Positions 56,627 through 64,000 of a stretch of DNA of 64,000 bases are shown here, piece after piece. The position numbers and the translations under genes were made by a program. The DNA comes from Xanthostigma xanthostigma. Its lineage: Eukaryota > Arthropoda > Insecta > Raphidioptera > Raphidiidae. Position 1 is the stretch's first letter; each line of letters starts with the position of its first letter. The DNA lies in the NCBI GenBank assembly GCA_963575645.1, contig OY754467.1, positions 9,114,001-9,178,000 on the forward strand. The letters are read 5' to 3'. Below the pieces are notes generated by a model. It worked only from the letters and a program-made list of their open reading frames with translations, was not told the DNA's origin and did not search any database.

Positions 56627-56851
56627 CAAGGACGTAAATATAAGGAGTAAAGGGGGTAATTACCCCCCCACAGGATCATAATAATAAAAAATAAAACTGA
56701 AAATACTTGGCAAAAAATAAAATTTAGAAATACTTCTTGACAAAAAAAAATTGTAAAATTGGTTTGGGAATTAATATTTTGCTTGACCCCTTCCTTTGTG
56801 AGTATTCTTGTGTGATATTAATAAAACTTTAAAAAAATATTCGTTTTTGTA
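56627..56851. mobile_element. hAT MITE, partial copy of 26770-27027
   Basis: CAAGGACGTAAATA at the left and shared stretches TAAATTTAGAAATACTT-like and TTGCTTGAC follow the element at 26770. The right terminal repeat is missing. Confidence 0.6.
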
Positions 56852-58095
56852 GTGTCGTTAACTTTCGAAAATGTGTTAATATTTAACATATAATATAATA
56901 TTTGGACACACTGTACAATCGCGAACTAATACACGTAAAGGTACTAAGTACATAGGTTATGTTTACATATTAATATTATATACATTAAAGCACGGCAGTG
57001 GAAGGATTTCTGGTAACGTAGGTCCATTCCCACCTGTGAATAAATAAAAGAAAAAAGACGGACAGATTTCTCAAAACGGTGGATTGTTTGGGCTATACCG
57101 GTGTTATTTTGGGCCCATAGTGATCAGAGAGGGTACAGCTCCACTTCTTCTACTGTTCTGAGAAACTTGTGCAGAAATGTAACAAAGAAAAGAATATGCA
57201 GTGGGTCGATAACAATTATATTTCATAATCACTTCAAAAAACGTGTCGGTGACAAGGTACAAAGAAATCTGATTTACAAGTACATTCTTAATATTAACAA
57301 TATCATTTGATCATGATTGACAATTAGAAACTGGGGGTAGAACCCTGACGAGGTGATCACTTAATTATCTAGGGAAGTACATTTAATAAGGTTGCTTAAA
57401 TTAAAAAAAAAATAATAAAACGTGAAAGAGGAAAAGAAAACTAGGCGTGAGCGTCATACCTTTTTCTGAAGAGTACTTACTTACACTTGAACAATACTTA
57501 TTCTAGGAATACTTTACATAATTCGTGAGTGACTACGGGTATTTAGGCGCTTCATGGTAGTACCATGAAGTCTAAATTCGGTTTGGAGAAGAAGCTTGAA
57601 GATGATTCTGTGGTTTATTCCATGAGCGTCCTTTTCATGCGACCACACCGAATCGCGGAAAACAACTTAATGTTTGTTATTTTTCCCGTAACTAATCAAT
57701 ATTGATTTTAATTATTTCAAACCTAACAACTATTGTTTGTCACTTTTTCACTTTTGAAAATCACAGATACCGCGTATTTAGAGTCAGACGACTGGATCAC
57801 ACGATAGACACACTTATGTTTATAAGTCCAAGCCACGCGATCCAAATCGTACCGCGCATGCAAATACTCGCGAATTTAGTGATTTAAGATTTCCTTATTT
57901 ATTTATTTTATTATAATAATTTTTATGCTAATATTAAAAAAATGTCGCGGTGCTATGGCACCACGTGACAACATATATAAAGGTACTGTTGGTCAATATA
58001 CTATTGTGATAGGGATTTGTTCGCTGTGATATTTGTAAACTAGCTTATACCCGTGGCTTTTCTTGCGTTAATGTCGCTTTTATCCGATCATTTTT
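56852..58095. other. unassigned stretch
   Basis: No gene or repeat terminus recognised, apart from a short perfect palindrome CTTCATGGT-AGT-ACCATGAAG near 57550. Confidence 0.35.
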
Positions 58096-58171
58096 TAGTG
58101 AGCGGAGCGCACGGAGCCAGCTCCCAATGAGAAACATGTGGACACATTACTAGGTCTGTGACAATCTATAG

Positions 58172-58916
58172 TCTATACTAATATATAAAGCTGAAGAGTT
58201 TGTTTGTTTGTTTGTTTGGACGCGCTAATCTCAGAAACTACTGGTTCGATTTAAAAAATTTTTTTTTGTTGGATAGCCCATTTTTTATCGAGGAAGGCTA
58301 TAGGCTATACAATATTACGCTACGACTAATTGGAGCGGACCATAAATGAAAAATGTTGCAAGATGTGTCTCAAAATTAGTCCGTCCGACAAATATTATCA
58401 AGTGAAATGCCTTAACTAAATACTGCAATATTAGCGCGTCAAGATACAAGCCCGGATAGCTCAGTCGGTAGAGTGTAAGACTCTTAATGCCAGGGTCTAG
58501 GGTTCAAGCCCCACGTCGGCGAATGTATTTTTATTTTTTTTTAAATTTTCTACATTGCTTTCTTCTAAGGTTTACATTTCAATTTTTTTAAATTTTATTA
58601 GGTACGACTAATTAAAATTAAATAAATCTAATTAATAGCTCATTTGAAAACTGTTACAACTATAGGCACCTAATATATAAAAATAATTTTCCTACGGTGT
58701 TTTCAATTAAATATTTATTATATTAAAAGAAATTTATTTCTTAAAAAAATATAAATACTGCTTTTTAACGACAAAAACTTTTGAACGGTAACGCCGATCA
58801 TTATGAAGTTTGGACACAACATTCATTTCGGTAAACTAAGATGAATGTGCGTACTCATGTCCCTTCCTTCCCAATTCGTTCTTTTGCACCCGGATGAAAC
58901 CGGGCGGGACCGCTAG
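58172..58916 (+). mobile_element. complete Helitron, family Hb, with tRNA-Lys-like cargo
   Basis: The 5' end is TCTATACTAATATATAAAGC (preceded by G in this copy; a second TC with a preceding A lies at 58165). The 3' end is CACCCGGATGAAACCGGGCG...CTAG|T with its hairpin. The extra block ~58390-58780 is the long form shared with 29282-30738 and, shortened, 14673-15299. Confidence 0.85.
58450..58521 (+). tRNA. tRNA-Lys(CTT)-like pseudogene inside Helitron
   Basis: The best-preserved of the three: GCCCGGATAGCTCAGTCGG, anticodon loop CTCTTAA, B box GGTTCAAGCC. One base is missing from the 3' acceptor strand and the T stem has mismatches, so charging is doubtful. Pol III boxes are intact by eye. 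Confidence 0.62.
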
Positions 58917-58978
58917 TTGTACAATAAATAGTCATTATACATGAAATTAAAATCACAAGAAATGTAGTAAACCCATAT

Positions 58979-59935
58979 AATATCTATTAATTTACTATAT
59001 GAATCATTGCCTATTTCCTCAATGTGCGGCGAGTGAACGCAACAAAGCGTATCGAAAATATATCTGCGTCTCTTTCTTCGATGCAAATCCCTGATTTCTC
59101 CGATGATAGGATTGGTTGATGTACTTGCATTCAGTATCTCTGTTTCAAAAACTTTGTCTTTTTCTATGACGTTAACATGGGCGTACACAGCTTTTGGCCC
59201 AGGAGGGGGCAAATTAAAAATTTATTAAGCCGGGTCCCCCGTGCTTGTTTTGCCCTCCTGGATACGCCAGTGCTTACGGCGTAAAAAAAGACAAAACTAT
59301 ATGTTTGCACCCTAATCAGCGTTGCCAGTTTTTTTTTGCCAAGTCGGGATTTTGGAAGTCTTTGAGTGAAAACAGCGGGATTCTTTCGTCGAAAGTAAAA
59401 AAACGTATATACCCAGAAGTTTTCAAATACCTATTTATTTTTTTATTTGAATTAAAATTACGTTTACGTGACAATAGATAGCAAAAATAGCCATAGAAAA
59501 TGTATTTTCATAAAAATATAATATTTTAAATCAGATTTACCCTATCGTTAAATAGTTGAGTCTTTTTCGTCTTCAGAATACAAAAAAAAAAAAAAAAACA
59601 GAAATCAAAATCAAAAAAGTTTTATTCATTAGAAAAATATGGCGTTTCAAACAATAGTCTGTGGAGTGAGTGTTACAAATTGCAACTTACAATAAGAGAA
59701 TAATTGCTTATAAGAATTACATATTCATGATATTTCTGTGAAGATTTAACTTCTTTTAAAGTTATCCCCGAATTATCCCCGAAAAGCGGGACTGAGCCTG
59801 TCCCGCGCGGGACATTTAATTTTGATTTAAAAATCGGGACGTCTCGCCAAAATCGGGACGTCTGGCAACGCTGACCCTAATAGTGCGATTGCGATTTTAT
59901 TCCTATGCTCAGTATATAGAATAAAAATATATGAG
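58979..59935 (+). repeat. unclassified family U1, copy 2, split by a hAT insertion
   Basis: It follows 51811-52193 through the GCTTACGGCGTAAAAAAAGA stretch, is interrupted at 59317-59873, and resumes with GATTGCGATTTTATTCCTAT. It faces copy 3, 300 bp farther on, in inverted orientation. Confidence 0.6.
59317..59873. mobile_element. hAT MITE with exact 8-bp TSD
   Basis: The flanks 59309-59316 and 59874-59881 are both ACCCTAAT. The ends CAGCGTTGCCAG and CTGGCAACGCTG are inverted. GTCGGGATTTTGG and AAAATCGGGACGTC motifs lie inside both ends. Non-coding. Confidence 0.85.
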
Positions 59936-60253
59936 TAAGTATAAACCCGTTACGAGAAAATATACTTATAAACAATACAAATATTGTATTTGCATAGGAC
60001 ATTGTATTTTTTTTTGCTGGTGCGCAAGTTCGATCAACTGTTTCGCCTACGACTTTTCAAACACGTTCGCAATTCATTCAATGATTTCCCGTCCGTCAGT
60101 TCTGAGATGTTGTGTGTCTCTCGGATGTCGTTTGACCAGACAGGTGAATTTTGCATTAATTGTCAGGTTTCGATGACCGTTTTTTGTTTACGTTGCGTTT
60201 ATGTCGCTGGTATAACTAAACGCACCACATCCAACTATCTGAACCGTACAGAC

Positions 60254-60652
60254 GTATACTTTTATTCTATACTGAGCATAGGAATAAAATCGCAATCGAA
60301 CTATTAGGGTGCAAACATATACTTCTGTCTTTTTTGACGCCGTAAGCACTGGTGTATCCAGGAGGGCAAAACAAGCACGGGGGACCCGGCTTAAGAAATT
60401 TCTAATTTGCTCCTTCCTGGGCCAAAAGCTGGGTATGCCCATTTTAAGGTCATAGAAAAAGACAAAGTTTTTGAAACAGAGATACTTTATTCAGATTGAA
60501 TGCAAGTACATCAACCAATCCTATCATCGGAGAAATACGGGAATTGCATCGAAGAAAGAGACGCAGATATATTTTCGATACGCTTTGTTGCGTTCACTCA
60601 CCGCACATTGAGTAGATAGGCAATGATTCATATAGTTAATCAATAGATATAG
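60254..60652 (-). repeat. unclassified family U1, copy 3
   Basis: The reverse complement of copies 1 and 2, uninterrupted. With copy 2 it makes inverted ends around 59936-60253, which may be a coincidence of insertion or a fold-back arrangement. Confidence 0.6.
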
Positions 60653-60659
60653 GTATGGA

Positions 60660-61240
60660 TCAGAGTTACACAATACACATAACCTCAAACATTTTTACAG
60701 CTGACCAATAAGGGTGAATATAGCTGACAATGGAGCTTTGCGTCATTTCAGCTATAAGTACGCAATTTCCGTGACATTTCGCCGAGTAATGATTTCGTAT
60801 AGTAAATTAAATAAAATAATGGTAATAATTGACAATAGACACTGATCATTTGAGAGAGGCCCTCAAAAAAAAAGGTTTCGGGTCCAAATTGTCACATTTA
60901 GAATTCAAAGTTTGTATAGAAATCGACAATCTTTTGGTTCTGTGCGAAATTCACACAACTATACGTTATTTTAAGTGTATGATGTAACCTTTGCTAATAT
61001 TTTTGAGGTTAATTAAAGTAGACCTCTGTAATATCGATCCGCGTCATTTCAGATACGAACAAACGACAGCTGGATATAACCAAGCACACACACACAGACA
61101 TACACCAAATAGCTTACTTATATTACTTAAGCTAAGATGAGGGAGATGACGGGTAATTTTCCTTCACATCTAATTATTATCAATGTTGCCAAACATGACT
61201 TGAGAACAATCGATATCGTTGGGATGCCGTTGATTATATA
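60660..61240. other. unassigned stretch
   Basis: Nothing recognisable. Confidence 0.35.
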
Positions 61241-62000
61241 TGTTACGGTCTATACCCGAATTCGGTCAATGACCGAAATAAATGCGCAAAACTAGTTTTG
61301 ACCAACGAATATTGCCCAAACCCGTACATTTAAACGGGTATTGATTGTTATAAAATGAGCAAAACTAGTTTTCCGCATTTTCAATTGGATAAAACTAGTT
61401 CTATCCATTTCTGAACGGACAGTACCTACTAGTACGGCTTCGGAATCTTCTTTGCGTTTTTTAATTAACTCTTCCACATCAATGATACTTATTATTGCAA
61501 AGCGATTTATTCTTCTGTACTGTTTAGCAGACAGAGGTTTTAATTCAGCTTTCAACAACTTTGCTTTCTTAACCTCACTTAGTGTAGTAAGGTAATTATG
61601 TTTCGTCATAAAATTATGTTTCAGAAGCCTCCAATAGGCGAACTAGTTGAGACTCGAATTCATCTTGCATTTGTATTTAATTATGACACTGAATATATCC
61701 TACAGTTATATTAATTATAACATTCAGGAGAACAATTCAATAGATAGGTACATAAACAAGAACATATCCCTACTTTTATTCGAGTTTGAATGAAACAAGC
61801 AGAACTAGTACCGTCCGTTCAGAAATGAACAGAACTATAGTTTTGTCCAATTGAAAATGCGCAAAACTAGTTTTGCTCATTTTATAACACTCTATACCCG
61901 TTTAAATGTAAGATTTCGAGTTTGGGAAATATTCGTTGGCCAAAACTAGTTTTGCGTATTTATTTCGGTCATTGACCGAATTCGGGTATAGACCGTAACA
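61241..62000 (-). mobile_element. DNA element with ~200-bp TIRs and integrase-like relic
   Basis: The inverted ends start TGTTACGGTCTATACCCGAA on both sides and remain alignable for about 200 bp. They include CAAAACTAGTTTTG palindromes and TTCTGAACGGACAGTAC. The interior is the coding relic 61292-61609. The TGTTAC ends and the coding remnant suggest a Ginger-like (integrase-type) DNA transposon. No TSD was found. Confidence 0.7.
61292..61609 (-). pseudogene. N-terminal relic of an integrase-like transposase
   Basis: The first ~65 of 105 residues (SEVKKAKLLKAELKPLSAKQ then YRRINRFAIISI and EELIKK) resemble the N-terminus of KRBA2-like/Ginger integrase-type proteins as I recall them. The following zinc site and DDE core are absent; the frame instead runs into the terminal repeat. 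The ATG at 61609 looks like the original start. Confidence 0.5.
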
Positions 62001-62404
62001 CATTTCATTTAAGACGCAACATAAATGATATTTGTTGATCATGGTAGCTATGGAAATCCAGAGGGACTAATAGGGCTTAAGTCCCGGACTCCCATGTATC
62101 AAGGGCCCGTAATAATAATTGATTTTTCATCATGAATTTTGAATAGGTACTTTTTCATTACCAATGAGCACTTATCGTATTGTAGAATATAAAGCTCGGA
62201 CGTACGTACGTACAAACCAACCGACAACTACTGTTCGTGATTTTCAATTACAATTTTAGTCGTAACTATTAACTGTGAACTCGAATCGATCTAAAAATGA
62301 TTCTATTTTATAGAATAAAATCTCCTATTTTCAAAAAGCTTCTATTTGAATGGATTTCGTTTTGAAATTGTTCAAAAATGGCGCCAAATTGTTCATGAAG
62401 CTAT

Positions 62405-62519
62405 AAAACGTCGAGAAATTATGATCCGGGCCTTAGGTTCCGTCATCCGATCAACTCCAATAATGTATGGCAAATACAGTAATATCTCTATGAATAAAGA
62501 TTATTATTATTATTATTAA
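62405..62519 (+). mobile_element. probable 3' end of a truncated LINE
   Basis: ATCTCTATGAATAAAGATTA followed by (TTA)n resembles non-LTR retrotransposon 3' ends that finish in a short microsatellite. No coding part is left, and the upstream limit is unclear. Confidence 0.45.
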
Positions 62520-62734
62520 TAAAATTCCTAGATCTGGGGATTTTGTCGTCAGTTTGGCAACATTGTTTCTTACACGTGTTAACTAATTGGCGCCAATATT
62601 TGAGGATTAGTCATAGAGCGTTTATAATTTTAGTTCAAAGCACGCGCGATGGCAGCATTTCAAATGTTTTAGACGTATATAGTATTATTTTTCAATGTCT
62701 TGTTGTTTTAAATTCTTCTTCACCGTTAATACAA

Positions 62735-63817
62735 ATGTTGGAGTGCGTAAAATGTAACAAAAAAATAAGCAGACAGTATGATGATGTGATTTATTGCACA
62801 TCGCAATGTCATGGGGTATATCATATCGGCTGTGCAAACATATCAGAACAGATTTTTGTCGACATGAAATTGAATAAAGAAATTTCATTTTGGAAATGTC
62901 AAGCGTGCAGTTTGACTGAAATGACTGATAACAGCGTAGCAGTGACATCTATTGCAGCGACATCGAAACTAAATAGTAAGGATTCAAACCTTGATAAAGA
63001 TATGAATTTAAACATAGATAATGATATCGCAAGTGAGTTGAATATTAAAATTGATGCTCTAATGAACAACCAACATAAAATGATTAAACTTATTTATAGT
63101 TTATTTGATAAAATTGATACACTAGATAAAAATAATAATGTAAAAGATGTCCTCATAACCGAACTTAAAAATGAAGTTACTGAGTTAAAAGCTGAAATAA
63201 GATCAAACTCTATGAATGGGTCACATTCCAGGATAAACAACGCTGTAAATGCTAATACTAATGTAAAAGTAACTTATGCTGAAGCTCTTAAGGATAGTAC
63301 AGATACCAATGATGAAATTAAAATGAATAAGAAAAGCAATAATAGTAAACCTAAACAAATTGTCAACATGAACGTTAAGGCTACAGATATGAAATTATCA
63401 CAAGAGGTTGCGTCTGATAATGCAACAAACCTGAATGATGATACTGAAGATGGTGAGTTCCATGAAGTCAAACGTCGAAGAAGACGTGCACCACCACTTG
63501 TGGGAACTAATCAAGGTATCTCCAGCTTTCAAGGAACAACTAAAAAAACTTGGCTATACATAGGTAGGGCAAAAAAAGACACAACTGAGAACCACGTGCT
63601 AAATTATCTGTCAAGCAAGTGTCCTGACACGGAATTTACTTGTGTAAAATTAAACTCTAAAAGTGAGTATAATTCTTCTTTTAAAGTCGGTGCTGATTAT
63701 AAATCCCACGATCTTTTGATGAATGCTGAGTTCTGGCCAGATGGAATCATAGTAAGGAGATTCAATTTTTTTCGAGGATCAACCACAGGTTCTCCATTCA
63801 GTGAACAATCACGGTAG
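62735..63817 (+). CDS. LINE ORF1 protein with PHD finger
   Basis: 360 residues from the ATG at 62735; the frame is open upstream to 62543, but without an ATG. The N-terminal PHD-type zinc finger has Cys4, Cys7, Cys21, Cys25, His30, Cys33, Cys55 and Cys58, with Trp53 in the expected place. A Lys/Asn/Asp-rich segment with a coiled-coil-like stretch (ITELKNEVTELKAEI) follows, then a basic patch (VKRRRRR) and a C-terminal domain starting KKTWLYIGRAKKDT that resembles the RNA-binding end of other insect LINE ORF1s. It would bind element RNA in a ribonucleoprotein particle. The frame is intact. Confidence 0.8.
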   Translation: MLECVKCNKKISRQYDDVIYCTSQCHGVYHIGCANISEQIFVDMKLNKEISFWKCQACSLTEMTDNSVAVTSIAATSKLNSKDSNLDKDMNLNIDNDIASELNIKIDALMNNQHKMIKLIYSLFDKIDTLDKNNNVKDVLITELKNEVTELKAEIRSNSMNGSHSRINNAVNANTNVKVTYAEALKDSTDTNDEIKMNKKSNNSKPKQIVNMNVKATDMKLSQEVASDNATNLNDDTEDGEFHEVKRRRRRAPPLVGTNQGISSFQGTTKKTWLYIGRAKKDTTENHVLNYLSSKCPDTEFTCVKLNSKSEYNSSFKVGADYKSHDLLMNAEFWPDGIIVRRFNFFRGSTTGSPFSEQSR

Positions 63818-64000
63818 TTGTAAAAATAAATCAAAACAATTACTACATATCTTGCATCAAAATGTTCAGTCTGTCAAAAATAAAATAGATGAAATCCAAA
63901 TTTTCTTAACTGAAACCGACCCTGATATTGTTTGCTTAACCGAACACTGGTGTACAGACAAAGAGATTGGATTAATAAATTTTGATAATTATATTCTTAA
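63756..64000 (+). CDS. LINE ORF2, start of endonuclease domain (partial)
   Basis: The +1 frame relative to ORF1 is open from 63756 to the window end. From 63840 it reads LLHILHQNVQSVKNKIDEIQ, then PDIVCLTEHW, the first two conserved blocks of apurinic-type endonucleases (Asn in QNVQS, catalytic Glu in LTEHW). No in-frame ATG lies in the visible stretch, and the frame overlaps the last ~60 bases of ORF1. Reverse transcriptase would follow beyond the window. Confidence 0.75.

Larger units (their letters stand above)
62530..64000 (+). mobile_element. non-LTR retrotransposon (CR1/Jockey-like), 5' part
   Basis: A PHD-finger ORF1 followed by the start of an apurinic-endonuclease-type ORF2, the plan of CR1/Jockey-group LINEs. 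The element continues past the window end. The 5' limit is a guess: it lies between the (TTA)n at 62519 and the ORF1 ATG. Confidence 0.75.

Noticed and set aside
58450-58521. A functional tRNA-Lys gene
   Set aside because: Acceptor and T stems are mispaired and the sequence belongs to a Helitron present in several copies.

Overview
The window is AT-rich eukaryotic DNA that looks like an insect nuclear genome. It is probably lepidopteran: I recall this mix of Helitron ends, TTTTTAACCGAC-type repeats and tRNA-derived SINEs from moth and butterfly sequence, which is inference and not proof. I found no confident host protein-coding gene. Nearly all recognisable content is transposable elements, many nested in one another, and several are defined to the base by target-site duplications (TSDs).

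Layout. 1-5660: DNA-transposon and Helitron fragments, an exact hAT MITE at 4818-5010 and a TIR MITE at 5286-5656. 5670-11815: a complete Ty3/gypsy LTR retrotransposon with matching 922-bp LTRs, an initiator-tRNA-Met-like primer site, gag, and pol (protease, RT, RNase H, integrase). Gag and pol share one frame broken only by a TGA. 11827-30740: Tc1-type, Helitron, hAT, pogo-like and SINE elements. Two Helitrons here carry a tRNA-Lys-like insert, and a perfect 140-bp-arm hairpin lies at 28771-29125. 31400-48500: more MITEs, a hAT transposase relic at 37900-38145, a Harbinger-type MITE at 39131-39769, and two inverted copies of an unclassified family at 44.3 and 46.9 kb. 48500-56500: nested hAT, Harbinger and fold-back elements and small tandem duplications. 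58172-58916: a third Helitron with the tRNA-Lys-like insert. 61241-62000: an element with ~200-bp inverted repeats and an integrase-like N-terminal relic. 62530-64000: the 5' part of a non-LTR retrotransposon (PHD-finger ORF1, start of the endonuclease domain), cut by the window edge.

The only genes that read as functional are the Ty3 gag-pol and the LINE ORF1/ORF2. Gag would form the particle, pol would process, copy and integrate the RNA, and the LTRs supply start and end signals. The LINE would copy itself by nicking target DNA. The other elements are non-autonomous and would need enzymes encoded elsewhere.

Most notable signals: the Helitron subfamily with a tRNA-Lys-like cargo (three copies), the in-frame TGA between gag and pol, the long perfect hairpin, and a 521-bp Tc1-type element whose 53-codon ORF is open in both copies.
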